DNA of 64,000 bases from Galeruca laticollis (GCA_963921935.1 OY998175.1:149969309-150033308), one strand, 5' to 3'; positions 42,427 to 53,873 are shown, counted from the first letter of the stretch. Numbers and translations: made by a program. The notes: generated from the sequence alone by a model not told the origin.

Positions 42427-42658
42427 GACCTGTAGGTCATGTGAGGAGAGGTGATAAATACGGAATACTATGCCTCATAATAGAGGGCAAAGTGCACGGG
42501 AAAAGATCAGTAGGAAGACGCCAAACTCATGGCTAAAGGACTTAAGGAGATGGTTCTACCGCTCGTCTGCAGAAATCTTTCGTGCTGCAGTCTCCAGAGC
42601 TACAATTGCCATTTGGATCGCCAACCTTCGACAGGAGAGGGCGTGATAAGAAGAAGAC
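42427..42658 (+). mobile_element. 5'-truncated 3' end of a related non-LTR element, opposite strand, inside ORF2
   Basis: On the plus strand this reads GHVRRGDKYGIL, IIEGKVHGKRSVGRRQ and, in shifted frame, AAVSRATIAIWIANLRQERA followed by TGA at 42645-42647 and a short (AAG) run. That is the C-terminal end and tail of the same broad RT family. It interrupts the RT of the minus-strand element between its S-x-x-L-F-N strand and the RQGD motif. Confidence 0.8.
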
Positions 42659-42982
42659 ATTGTATCGCCTTGCCTCGCACCGCTGTTAAAATCTAATTCC
42701 TTTGTTTGCTTTTCTTGTGTCATTACTCTTGCTGCCGATCGTGCCAACGTCATATTTATTAGTCTTCTCATTTTACTCGATACCCCGATGTTTTTCAAAT
42801 CCTCTTTAAGTGTCTTGTAGACATTGTATCGCCTTGCCTCACACCGCTGTTAAAATCAAATTCCTTTGTTTGCCCTTCTTATGTCATTACTCTTGCTGCC
42901 GATCGTTCCAACGTCATATTTATTAGTCTTCTCATTTTACTCGGTACCCCGATGTTTTTCAAATCCTCTTTAAGTGTCTCTC
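42655..42982 (-). repeat. 164-bp tandem duplication inside ORF2
   Basis: AGACATTGTATCGCCTTGCC begins at 42655 and again at 42819. The two copies match nearly base for base to CAAATCCTCTTTAAGTGTC. Differences include TTTTCTTGTGT versus CCTTCTTATGT. The unit encodes the RT segment with MRRLINMT and ARVMT. Confidence 0.92.
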
Positions 42983-44254
42983 TGTTTATACTATCGAAAG
43001 CCTGTTTAAGATCTATAAATAGTATATTCATATCAATGTTGTATTTTTCAGTAATTTGTGTCATTATGTGAATTAGGTCCATAGTCGACTTTCCTTTCCT
43101 AAATCCATATTGATAATCACCTATTTTTTCTTCTATCTTGTCTCTTAGTCATTCGTTTTAAATTGTTGTGAACATTTTATAGGCCGAGTTTAATAGTGTT
43201 ATTCCTCTGTAGTTGGAATATTCGAGGGCCCTTTCTTATGGATCGGTAAAATTACTTCTGTTTTCCATTCTGCTGGAATCTTTTCTTTTTCCCATATTTC
43301 TTTCACTAATTTGAATTAAATTTCCTTCTGCCGCTTTATTATCTTTTAACTTTTCTATCGCTTCGTTAAATTCGTCATATCATGGCTCTTCATTTACATC
43401 TTCCTCTTCTAGCTCCATGTCTTCTCTATTCTCGATGTAAATAGTCTGGTGTTCTGCGGTCAGTAGGTTTTTAAAATATCTCTCCCATTTTTCCAGTTCT
43501 ATTTTTGCTAGATAGGTTGCTTTTCTTCTACTCATTATATTTGTAAATAACTTAAAATTGTCTATGTTATTTAGTTCAATTTCTTCCATTTTTTGTATTA
43601 TCCATTGATTTTTTTCCGTTTTATTATCTTTACTGCCTCCTTCCTTAATTCTTTGTTCATTTTATAGTTTTGCTCAGTCTCTGATCCTATCCATCGTTGT
43701 CTGGCTTTTGTTTTACAATAACTTATATTTCCACAATTTTCGTCAAACCAGTCATTTCTCTTTGTATTTTTTCGTTGGCCAACCGTTTTTTATTGCTGCA
43801 TTTTTATTACTTCTTTTCATACATTCCCAATTTTCTTCTATACTCTTTCCTTATTGTATTCCTCTAATTCCTTTATTCAATTCCGCCTCATATTTTCTCC
43901 TAATCTTATCATTTTTCAGTTGTTTTAGATTCCCCTTTTTCCTAACTCTTCGTATCTTGTTATATTTTATTTCTAGATTTAGTTTCGTCAAAACCAAGAA
44001 CTGTTTAGTGTAGGCATCTGCTCCTCTATATACGATCTGACGTCTTTTATAATATTTATTCTTTTTTTGGAGATTAGTACGTGATCTATTTGGTTTCCCG
44101 AGTTTCTTCCAGGTATCATCCATATAATTTTGTGTTCTTTTCTATGTTTGTGTCTTGTAATTACAATGTACATATTTTGTTCTGCTGCTAGGTTGCATAG
44201 CCTTATACCGTTGTCATTTGTGATTTCATGGATTGTATGCTTCCCTGCTACACC

Positions 44255-44720
44255 TGTGGTGATTAAAAGTAAGTGTTTCGCTTACTAGGCCCTTCGTCAA
44301 TCATACCATTACTGATGGAGAACACTTGCGTCTAATCAGTGGGAATAAATAATACCTAGGTTATATCAAAATCACTGGCACATATATTTTAGACAATAAA
44401 TAACAATGTTCTTGACGAATGGACAACTTACACGATATACTACATACTAACATGAAATATGATTAACTATAATTAATTCTACTCGTAAGGAATCCCTATA
44501 TATTTTAAAATAAACTCACACAGCGTTCGTTGGTCTGACTTCGACCTTACGGTACTAAATTGTTTCTACATTTAAAAACGTGCTATTATTTATATTATAT
44601 TTACAAAGAGTCGTGATTCCATACTTATGAGTAACCTTCCTATAATTATTAGTGACATTCTGGTTCACTGGCCACCGATAATAAGTCCTATTACTATTAG
44701 TGCCTTTATGGTTCGCCACA
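44255..44720. repeat. Solo LTR inserted in the endonuclease domain
   Basis: The 466-bp segment begins TGTGGTGATT and ends TTCGCCACA (TG...CA termini with a 5-bp inverted match). It is flanked by CACC at 44251-44254 and at 44721-44724. Deleting it with one CACC restores the endonuclease frame exactly. No coding sequence is inside. A solo LTR produced by LTR-LTR recombination fits best. Confidence 0.85.
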
Positions 44721-45338
44721 CACCACTCACGAATTCTTCCTTCCCTATTTGAGTATTGAAGTCTCCAAGTAAAAGAAGTGTATCGTGCCTAGGGATGTAT
44801 TCACATACTTCCTTTAGTTTATCATAAAACTCCTGATTTTCTTCTTCGCCAGCTTCTTCTGTTGGGGTATATGTATTTACTATTGAAACATTTGCCTTAT
44901 ATCCTTTTATTCTAAGTTAAGATATTATTCCTCCGAAGCTTCTAAATTCTATCAACTCGTTTCCGATCATCTTGTCTATCATAAATCCCGTTCCTCTATG
45001 TCATGGGATTTGTTCTTCTCCTTAGAGAAATGAATAGTCCTTTTTGTCGATGCTACCTTCTTCTTCTTGTAGTGCCAGGATTTTTATTATTTTGTATTTC
45101 TTCATTTCTTTTGCAATAAGTTATATTTTTCCTAGTTTACGCATAGTTTTAATATTCCATGTTCCTATTTTAAAATCTTTCTCATTCTTTTTATTTTTGT
45201 ACTTTTTTTTACTTCTGTTTTTCTGTTTTTGTTTATCGGTTTTATTTGTTTTTTTGTATTCGGTTATCTTTCCCTTAAGTCCTTTTTCATTGCCATGCCC
45301 GTTTCCATTTTTGCTCTCGTCGAACGATGTTAATTTTT

Positions 45339-46068
45339 TTATGAATGCTTCTTTATTTTTCTTATTTGTTTATTTAGACTGCTTGTTTCAAGCGACCTTT
45401 CATTAACCTTTCTTTTTCGATCCTTGAAATTTCCTTGTTCCTCCTCTAGTTCTGTGTCCATATCTTTTGCTGCGTGTATCTCATTATTTACAATCAGCAT
45501 ATTATATTTGATAACAGATTTATAACCTTTGTTTCTTGCCTCTTTTAGCTGAGGGTACAAATTTTTCCACTCCTCAAAAATTTCCTTAGGATAGTCCTCA
45601 TCAGTCCAGATCTTAGGGCCTTTTAGTTTTTTGCTTTGCTTAAGTATTTCCATTTCAATGCTTCCCGTTGTTAATTTCAATATTATAGGTCTTTGTACTC
45701 CATCTCTAGATTTCTCCAATCTTCTGGTTTCGTCAATATCGGATTCTGGATTGATGTTTATTCCAATTGCCTCCATAACTTTTTTTTTCGATTGTTTCCT
45801 CGGTATTTTCCATGGTTTTGTCCTCTAAGCCTTTCAGTACCAGGTTTTTTTTCCGCATTTCTCTTACCAGAGCTGCAATTTTTTCATCTTGTTTTTCTAG
45901 TTTTTTATCTTTTTTTCTTATTTTTCCTCTTAGTTTTTCATTTTCTAATTTGACTTCTTTTAATTCAATTATTACAACTGCCAATTTCTTATCGATTAAC
46001 TTTATATTGTTGCCTATATCTTTAAACATATTTTGAATTTTTCCCATATCTGTAATTGTATCGTTCAT
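45339..46068 (-). pseudogene. ORF1: coiled coil plus L1-ORF1-like RNA-binding domain
   Basis: The N-terminal 80 residues (46068-45830) form a Lys/Glu-rich coiled coil (ELKEVKLENEKLRGKIRKKD). The next part, in another frame after about 45775, contains INPESDIDETRRLEKSRDGV, RPIILKLTTGSIEMEILKQS and KKLKGPKIWTDEDYPKEIFE. This resembles the RRM-plus-CTD region of L1-type ORF1 (R-P-I-I-V-K-L, then I-L-x-x-x-x-L-K-G, then I-x-x-D-x). The protein would trimerise and coat the element RNA. One frameshift breaks it near 45775. Confidence 0.75.
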
Positions 46069-46100
46069 ACTCCAAGGTAAACAGCTAGGTATCCCACCTC

Positions 46101-46779
46101 AACGGTTCGGAGGATTCTAGCTGCTATATATTATAATTCCTTTAGTTTAGACTTTCTTCACGATTTGGCAACACTGTATATTCCGACGTGGATTATTTTT
46201 GTATTTATTCGTTCTTATCTGTTAACCTCAGCTGATTTACACTTCCAGTTTTTTCACAAAGGAATTCAGCAATTCAGACACTTTAATATACCTGTGGGTA
46301 CACTCAAAGTATATTATTTTACAATGCGAAAACATTATTTTCGAAATTGTTGCACACGAAAATAATATTCTGTTTACCGTTTTACTGCCACGTTGCCAAT
46401 ACTATCAGAAAGTTAAAATTTTGGCGAATGCGCACATATTTCTTAGAACGGCTATTTATCATTTCTTGCGATCGTTTTTAAAGAGATTTCCAGGAAGGTC
46501 GATTGTTTGTTGGGAGTCGCAATCGAGAAGTTTCCGGAATAGAAGGCACTAGAAAAACCTTTAATATATAAGAGACTACCTACCAGCGGAGTTACAATTT
46601 AATGTCGTAGTGAATACACGTGATCATAAAAAGATATTAGTGAAGTATTTATATAGATTATTGTCAATGAATATTAGTGTATTTAATATAAATTAGTTGA
46701 ATAATTAAGTGTGTACATAAATTTAGTATAAGTGACTAGTTAACGGTATAAATAAATTACTTAAGTAGATATACCTAAA
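46101..46779. other. Unassigned DNA upstream of the non-LTR element
   Basis: No frame is supported. The stretch 46460-46770 has LTR-leader-like character (a TATATAAGAGA box near 46564) but no second copy in the window. Confidence 0.35.
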
Positions 46780-47060
46780 GTTTATTGCAATGTCTATATT
46801 TGCGAATAAAAAAGTAAAACAAAATAAACTAGACACACGTCGCGGTTTCAACTAATTTTCAGCGGTTTAAAAATGAGAGAATAATTTTTAGAAAAAATTG
46901 AAACGAACTGTTCCTCAACGGAAGCGTTAATAACAAAAATTAAAAACTAGTCCTCTATCAAAATGTACAAAAACTCAGTACTGAAATTTAATGAAAATAA
47001 TTCATGAGCGGCGCGCGGAAATTTATGGAAAATAAGCGGGTGGCGCGAACAGAACTATTT
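46780..47060. repeat. Copy B of the dispersed repeat (inverted relative to 37395-37680)
   Basis: It contains AATGTCTATATTTGCGAATA, ACACACGTCGCGGTTT, CGAACTGTTCCTCAACG and CATGAGCGGCGCGCGGA, each matching copy A in reverse complement. Here it is not inside a recognisable transposon. Confidence 0.85.
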
Positions 47061-49059
47061 GTATAATTTTTTATTTTACACTATTTTTAACAAATAAACG
47101 TATTACAATATATTAGAATTATGAATTACATTATTAATTAACTCTAGAAAAACTAAATAAATTTATATGAAATGTAAATAATTATTTACTAGGAATCTGC
47201 CTCACTGTAACTATTATAGAAAGAACTGATTATTTGTGGTAAATATGGGCATTTCTATATTTAAGTCAAAATTCTACCCAAAGTTGGAATTTCATTTTCA
47301 AAAAATGAACTGAACGATACGTCGAATTATATTTTTAGTTGTTTCATAGAATGTTTTAACTATTCCTGTCCACGATGGTTGGAAGAGACAATTGCTCCAG
47401 TGCTTCTATATTCTTTGACAGTAAGATACACAGTCGATTTAGCTCCTACTAAAAAAAAAGTGTACACTTTACTATAAGACAAAAGTGTTGTTTAGATATG
47501 TAGTCCAAGCTTACAGAAATCCTATTTGGAGGAAGGGCGAGTGGCGAATAGTATCTGAGTCCATTTTCAAATTAGTCCTGAGAATAACTTATTAAATTTT
47601 ATTAAAACAATAACAAGTAACCACGAATACAAGAAATAACATATTGGACAGTGTTTTGTTTACACAATTGATCAATCATAATATGAGTCAAAAGTCAAAA
47701 GTGTTGAGTAAAACCGGCTGCGATCCGTCCAATCTGAAATCTATAGAATTACCACCATTACTCCGTGTTTAAAAACAGAGTATAGGCAGTAAAAATACAC
47801 CTTTAATGTCTATAAGGGTTATTAAAAAGCAACTTTCAATGTGATTTGGAGAAAAAAACATTAACGGTAAGTTCTTACAAATGAAAATATCGCTTAAGGT
47901 TAACAAACAAAGATTTCCAATTCACATAATGATTCAATCTGAAAAGCATATATTCTACCTCTGCATAAATCTGTTTTCATTGAAACGATTCAATCTTCGT
48001 GATTGGAAATATAATAATTTATTGCAAATTGAGATTTTACGACTGTATTTATCGAGGATGATACGCGGATTTGCCATCAAATATAATGACTGTTTCTGTC
48101 ATATATTATAAGTGTTTGTTTATTAATGATGCAAATTCCACAGCCGAAGATTGAAAACAGACATTGATATAACAATAAAATCCATATTTACTCTTTTTAT
48201 ATGAATAGGCATCTTCTCTAGGTATAACATTTATTAATGTGTTCAATAATGAACTGCTACAGGTTAATATTTGATTCTTCTCAAAAAATAAATCTAAATG
48301 TGTACCGCAAATGGTGAATTTTCCATAAATTATTAACGTTACACTTGAATTTTGGGTTTTCTACGTCCCATTCTTATTAGGACACCTTGTATATGACTCG
48401 CTAACGCCAGTAATCCAAACAATAAAACAGCAACGCTGCATTTCCTGGTGAAAATTCCGGTAATAAAAATTATTGGAAACGATTCACATTTTTTTTTCTA
48501 ATCATTATTTATTCTTCTCACCTTGTATATTGGATATGTAACTATATGTGCCATCTACCAGATCATTGTTTATTTCACACTACTTAAATGAAGGACCTCT
48601 TAAAGTCGACAACATTACTAAAACAGCATTTTAATTCTTCGAACCCTCATTGGTAGATGGCAATAACAGTATGCCCTATGCCCACCACCATTCTTTTGAT
48701 GCCCAGCATAGATCAAATGTCTACTATTAAAAAAATATGCCCAATATACTGCGTTGATTGATTAGTTTCAATCAAAGGTCAACGGTCAACGGTTACTGTA
48801 TATTCATTCTTTGATTGATGAAATATTGGTGTAGAAAGTTTCAGATTGACAAAGCTCACTAACTTCACTATTTTTTATTTATATTTCGCAGACGTTTTGC
48901 TAGTCAAATATAGGTGGCGCTTGTATCAGAATTGTCTTAAATTTTTCATATTTTTAGGGATTTATAATAATTCCCATTTTTTGTTAATTGGAGCAAAACT
49001 ATTTGTAGTGATCTTGTACGGAAAAACCATGAAGAATTTTTGTTACTTTTTTAAATGAA
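47061..49059. other. Unassigned DNA
   Basis: No coding frame is supported. Isolated mariner-type ends occur (GACACCTTGTATATG near 48381 and CTCACCTTGTATATTG near 48518), but complete inverted repeats were not found. Confidence 0.4.
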
Positions 49060-49775
49060 ACTAACTGTTTCTAAGTAATTCCACAGTACAATGAAAATAA
49101 TTATCAATTTTTTAAAAAATTGAGAATTGTTTCGATATTACGAAATATCATAGTCAGAAGTTACATTTCATGTGATGCCTAGCTGATGTTCAATAATTAT
49201 TTTTGACTAGACCAAGAAGTGACCTATCTTGTGATTGACTTAATATATATGAATAGAAAAAATAAGCTATGATATTACAAATATTAAAGTTAATATATTA
49301 TCAGCCCTATGAGGATATCCAGGTTTTCTTTCCCCAAGATCAGTATAACTGCGCAATGATATAGGAAACCAGGAAAACTATTATCTGCTGTTATTTACAA
49401 TTATTACTTAAGAATACAGTTGAATAGTCAAGAACTCCTTAGATTTATCCCTTATATTGTGGGTCTTTAAGTGTCTTCTAGTTTCTAATTCTTCAAGGAA
49501 ATCTACTTTTTGTTTCTTGTCGCAAATAGGTAGTACTTCTAGTTGTGTGTTAGGTGTTATTGAATGTTTGGTGTCAAGTAGATGTTTTGAGTAATGGAAT
49601 TTGACTGGTTGTTTTGTATGCTCGTAATTGTTCATTCTCTCTGTTTTTAAAATTTGTAAGGGTTTGACCCATATAGACATTTAGGTTTATATATACCAGA
49701 TTTTTTAATGAGGATATTATGGTATCACATCAAAATGTAGCTTCTGTCATTCTGACGATGATATTTAGTAATATC
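49060..49775 (-). mobile_element. Second Penelope-like copy, 5'-truncated, with an inverted terminal piece
   Basis: In reverse complement this copies 11151-11762: coding tail (49680-49408), then the block with GGATATCC and CCTGG, then TAGGTCACTTCTTGGTC, then AGTTACATTT, then the terminal piece ending near 49060 with GAAACAGTTAG-type sequence. At the opposite side (49725-49770) the terminal block TTCTGTCATTCTGACGATGA appears again on the plus strand, inverted relative to the body. Inverted terminal pieces are a known feature of Penelope-type elements. Confidence 0.8.
49408..49680 (-). pseudogene. C-terminal end of a Penelope-like polyprotein, copy 2
   Basis: About 90 codons are open on the minus strand. 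WVKPLQILKTERMNNYEHTK precedes FHYSKHLLDTKHS, LEVLPICDKKQKVDFLEELE and TRRHLKTHNIRDKSKEF. The paralogue at 11161-11388 aligns to the last 70 residues. The longer N-terminal part shows that the copy at 11 kb starts later. It stops with TAG/TAA near 49408. Confidence 0.78.
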
Positions 49776-51782
49776 CAAAAAATAAGGATATTGATTTTTT
49801 GTTGAAAATGTTGTTAATTTTCGGTAATTACCCTAATAGATCAACAATAATATATTTTTTGTTTTTTATGCTTGAAAAAGCAAAAATCTTGAATTTAAAA
49901 TTAAACTTTTCATGATCAGTCAAAAACGCTATCAGCCATGATGGGCTTTGTCGTGACGATATATAACTTGTGAACAAACATCTGGCATAACCTCAACACA
50001 TAAGTATCTTACTCATTTTATATATTATCATATGTAGAACTAGTTATCAGATATACCAAAGAAATAAGCTCTGTAAACAAACAAACTACTAACGAATACT
50101 TGACTTTTTATTTTTGCCACAACCAAAAATATCTAAAATGATTTTATATTCATATTTGTAGTTTATCAGAGATTATAACTCACATTAAAGTGATCTTCAC
50201 AAAAATAATTGGTACTTATTGTTGTCAATAAAGCTGGATCTCGTCTAGCAAAACTTTATTCTTATTAGTATACTTTTTAGAAGGTTTTTGAATAGTTTTT
50301 GTGGTATTTTGATTGACATACTTTCGCACATCGACCCAAGATGACCTATCCTTTTTTATACTTTTATTTAATTTATTCATGAGAACTCAGTCAAGATCAG
50401 TTAACTTTGACAGAACGCGAGATTCGTTTATAGTTTGATGACGTCACGAGACAGTATGAAGCGCTTTTAGCGGGAAATTTAAAACCTATTTCTATTTACG
50501 TATTCTTTTATTGAAATTTGTCATATTTTTTATGATTATTATTTTTGTGTTTATATAGGATCTATCTTTAAAATAAAAGCCACCCAAAAATTAGTCAAAA
50601 CTATTGGCACCGCAAAACAAACATTTTTAATTAATTTTCTCCCATTTCTATTTATTCCGAAGTAGCCATCGTTAGCTATTCGTGAAGCACCTCACGTTTT
50701 TTTATTTTATTTATCAAACGAAATTCATCAGACTGCCGAGTGCTAGAATCCTACACTAATTAGTAAATCATAATCAACATCATTCTTAACTAATTTAATT
50801 TCAGTTGTAATCATTAAGCAAAAATGTCAATCAATTTCAACATGTCAACCATCGCATTGCATACATAACATATTCCTAGACGAAATTTTTCTTCGAATAT
50901 TCTGAATTATACGAGGTAGTAATTAACGTGACGCAATCTTTTATACGTTGTTTCAAATTGTTTGTACATCTGAAGGGCCTGAACCAGGCTAGGGACACTG
51001 CAGACCGTGCCATCTATAGAGCCTGTCGAGTAACTAAAGTCAGTAGATAATTCCAAAAAATTAACGAAAACTGTTACGTCGTTAGTTTTCAAATTTTATT
51101 GATTTTTATTACTGCGTATTCGCGATGTCATATCGTTCGTCCCCACGGGTTATCTGTTATACTATTTACTGTTATCGTTCCTTAGTTCAAGTGTTGAGGT
51201 TATTATGAGGTTTCTGTTTCTTGGTGTATTTTTTAATTGCTATAGTGTAATATGTATCTGTTGTTTCGTTGATTTATTGTTATTAATTGAAAAGACAATG
51301 TCAAAGTGTATTCTTAAAGTGTCTAATAAGTGGGGTACTCGATAAGTTTTATTAAATAAATGTGAGCATTTTTTCTTTCTCAATTACCAACCATTATCTT
51401 TATTTTTATAAAAACACAGAATTTTTACTAATTTAATCGACAACATTAGAGATCAGGTTTGTTTTTTACATTAGCTAAACTGAAAATTTCTGCATTACTA
51501 AAGTAAATATTTCTTTTTACAGTTTTGTTCCTCCAACCCAGGAAGTTGAAATTAATATGGCTGAAAGGAAGGGGTGATAAATCATTGAATTTGTCGACGA
51601 GGAAACGATGGAGAGGATATATTCCCTTCATTTTCAAAAACAGTGTTTCTTTAGATTTGAGGAAGACGAAGGGAGGTTATTAAGACAGTTTGATTTGCCT
51701 TCCCATATGAGTGGAACTTAACTAAAATTAATGGTGTTTTATTTTACTCAATATAGCCTATTATTATGGGCTTTCTAAAATG
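49776..51782. other. Mostly unassigned DNA with a CRE-like site
   Basis: No frame is supported by motifs. TGACGTCA at 50439-50446 is a perfect CRE palindrome in a slightly GC-richer patch, which could mark a host promoter. A polypyrimidine-TTTTTACAG at about 51513-51523 resembles an acceptor site. Confidence 0.35.
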
Positions 51783-52232
51783 TAAATTGAGTGAATTTAA
51801 AGACGAGTACTGAGTGTGTAATTATATTAAAATATTTGCTAAGCGCTTTCAGCCAATAGGCCATTCTCAAAGCTATCGTCAATAAAAAAACATACAACAG
51901 CTGTCAAAAAACATCAAACCCTGTAACTACTACATACAATGAAATGAAATATTTGATGTTACATCATTATTTAAGTAAAATTTGTTGAAAATACCCTATA
52001 AAGAGGGTGTACAATTTTAATTAACATAACGAAACGTCTAATTTGAAATTATCAACTAAATGATATGTGTATGTGTATCTCATTATATGTAGCAGTTACA
52101 GGGTTTGATGTTTTTTGACACCTGTTTTTCTCTTGTCGACAGTTTTGAGAATGGCCTAATGGCTGAAAGCGCTTAGCTGGAATTTTAATAAAATGACACA
52201 CTCAGTACTCGTCTTTTCATTCACTCAATTTA
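51783..52232. repeat. Fold-back element with about 160-bp inverted arms
   Basis: The left arm (51783-51945) is the reverse complement of the right arm (52073-52232) with scattered differences. It shares AAGACGAGTACTGAGTGTG, GCTAAGCGCTTTCAGCC and AAAACATCAAACCCTGTAA. The spacer is about 125 bp and AT-rich. There is no coding sequence, so it is a MITE or fold-back type element. Confidence 0.92.
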
Positions 52233-52321
52233 TATCTAGCGTGTACACCATACTAAGACAATTTCATTTTAAAATGTACTCATTGAAAAAATAATAATCT
52301 GGGTTTCATTTTATGTTATAG

Positions 52322-52792
52322 CTATTCCCTCCACCAGCTATGGGATGGAAGGTATTTATCCCCTGCCGAATTTCATATATAGCCCATGGTATGACAATTT
52401 ATGGGAAATGAAAGTGAGTATTAACTTTTGTTGACTCATTACGTCTAAATATTTGGTCTAGCGGTAAACAAAATATCCAGTAAATACAAAAAATAAAAAA
52501 ACAATGAATAAAGAATAGTTAAAAACCAAAAAAAATCAAGAATTCCTAAAAAAATCGAAAATTCCAAAAAACCAAAAAAATTTAATCATTCAAATATATT
52601 TTGATATTTCTTTGGGTTAGTACAAAAACATGTGTAAACTTCCAAACATATTTGTGTGTTTACTTATTTCCTGTTGTTATTTTGTGTGAATCTCAACTAG
52701 AAACGAGAAAGGACTTCCACGAGACGGTGGGATTTTTAAGAGCCCTTAAGAAACATTTTAACAATCATAGACTGCCAGGAGCTGCAGAGTAA
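52322..52792 (+). other. Possible pair of host exons
   Basis: An acceptor-like TTTTATGTTATAG precedes a segment open in one phase (52322-52413, IPSTSYGMEGIYPLP...WEMK) and followed by a donor-like GTGAGT. A second acceptor-like TCTCAACTAG at 52700 precedes an open segment to a TAA at 52790-52792 (TRKDFHETVGFLRALKKHF). The phases agree only if the donor is the GTATTA at 52418. AATAAA signals at about 53240 and 53470 would provide a 3' end. I do not recognise the protein. This could be chance. Confidence 0.2.
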
Positions 52793-53520
52793 CTTAAGCT
52801 GCCTTATGCGATGGTTTCATAAGAACGGAATGCTTTTAAATGTAGAAATATACAAATATGCAATATACTAGGTTTAAGCTTGTGATATAAACCTACTTAA
52901 TAATTCCAGTGAAGAAATGAAGATGTGTTTTGAGTGGAAATGAAATGTTAGATATATTATTTTAAATTTTGTACAGTCACAAGTGCTGTTTAGCACTCTT
53001 ATATGTATTTACTTGGCACCTTGTATTTACAGAGCTGGGCAGTAGTTAACAAATTTTCCTTTGAAAGTATTTCAATTACTTTTGTTCTAATATTTACAGT
53101 AATTATACTCAAATGTTTTCTCTCACAGAAAGTTGGCAAAAATAGTAGTTAACTACTCATTGCTAACACTTTTTTTGATTAAGTAAGTAGCAGTTATACT
53201 CCAGTAGTTTGTCCAGCTCTGTGTGTTTATAGGAGTGTAATAAGAGATAAATAAATTAATATAAACTTATCATAAATAATTTTCTACTTTTATCTTGATT
53301 TAACAGCATTTAAAAATCTAATGATACTCCAATTTAGAATGTATGTTACTCAAATTATTTTTTTTATTATGGCTTTGTTTTTAAATTATAGTTTATTTAT
53401 TGTCTTTATGTTTGTTAAGAAAAGTACTTTGTGAAACAAATTATTTGTTGTGTATACATATTTATACCAAAATAAAGAAACTGTTTATATGATTACTGTT
53501 TTATTTTCTCCAATTTAATT

Positions 53521-53625
53521 AACCATTTATGGTCCATCTTTTGATATTCCATTCAATTTAACACAACATCTAATCATTATTGAGTTAAATTGAATGAAAT
53601 GTCAAATGATGGACTATAAATGGTT
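53521..53625. repeat. 45-bp inverted repeat (hairpin)
   Basis: AACCATTTATGGTCCATC... at 53521-53565 is mirrored by 53581-53625, with four or so mismatches and a loop of about 15 bases. It is non-coding. It could be a MITE remnant. Confidence 0.85.
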
Positions 53626-53841
53626 ATTTTCAAATAAAATAATTAAAATACAGTAAATTTGAATATACCGCCATACCTAAAATTACAGAAATCTTTTTAA
53701 CATCACTCAATTGTTTAGTCGATAGGCTCTTTATATGGCGCCACAATCAATGTCTCATCTATCTGTGGGTTATCTGTGACCTGAACTTGTAAACAGTATT
53801 TTTAAATATCCCTACAAAAAATCTAGACGGGCGACATCAGG

Positions 53842-53873
53842 TGGCCTGGCTGGCCAGTGGCCTGGCTGGCCAA
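53842..53873 (+). repeat. Two copies of a 16-bp GC-rich unit
   Basis: TGGCCTGGCTGGCCAG is followed directly by the same unit with one final difference. It is a small local duplication. Confidence 0.9.

Larger units (their letters stand above)
41599..45310 (-). pseudogene. ORF2: endonuclease, RT and C-terminal domain, multiply broken
   Basis: The endonuclease shows YTPTEEAGEEENQEFYDKLK and the LLLLGDFNTQIGKE strand (about 44870-44760). Beyond the solo LTR come HTIHEITNDNGIRLCNLAAE (about 44235-44185) and GNQIDHVLIS (about 44090-44065). The RT has ILFIDLKQAFDSINRETLKE (about 43035-42975), NSGARQGDTMS (about 42690-42660) and, past the inserted fragment, AYADDLAIISRN (about 42345-42310), so the catalytic Asp pair is kept. 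The C-terminal domain has ARRLGWYGHIYRKVEM (about 41835-41790) and ends QLWPKIVEKTKSHHNI at 41602. Many frameshifts are present. Confidence 0.88.
41520..46100 (-). mobile_element. Two-ORF non-LTR retrotransposon (RTE-like RT family), inactive
   Basis: On the minus strand ORF1 (46068-45339) is followed by ORF2 (about 45310 to a stop at 41599-41601) and a short 3' untranslated region that includes GGACTGATCCCCCATGATAA. ORF2 contains APE endonuclease, RT and a C-terminal domain. It carries three later events: a solo LTR (44255-44720), an opposite-strand fragment (42427-42658) and a tandem duplication (42655-42982). The end points are approximate. Confidence 0.85.

Noticed and set aside
43708..46036. 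Several long hydrophobic plus-strand frames (Phe/Leu/Ser-rich) that could look like membrane proteins
   Set aside because: They are antisense to Lys/Glu-rich ORF1 and ORF2 of the minus-strand non-LTR element, which automatically yields Phe/Leu-rich complements.
50439..50446. CRE palindrome TGACGTCA as a promoter element
   Set aside because: A single 8-bp match with no transcription start, exon or second element. Chance occurrence in a 64-kb window is plausible.
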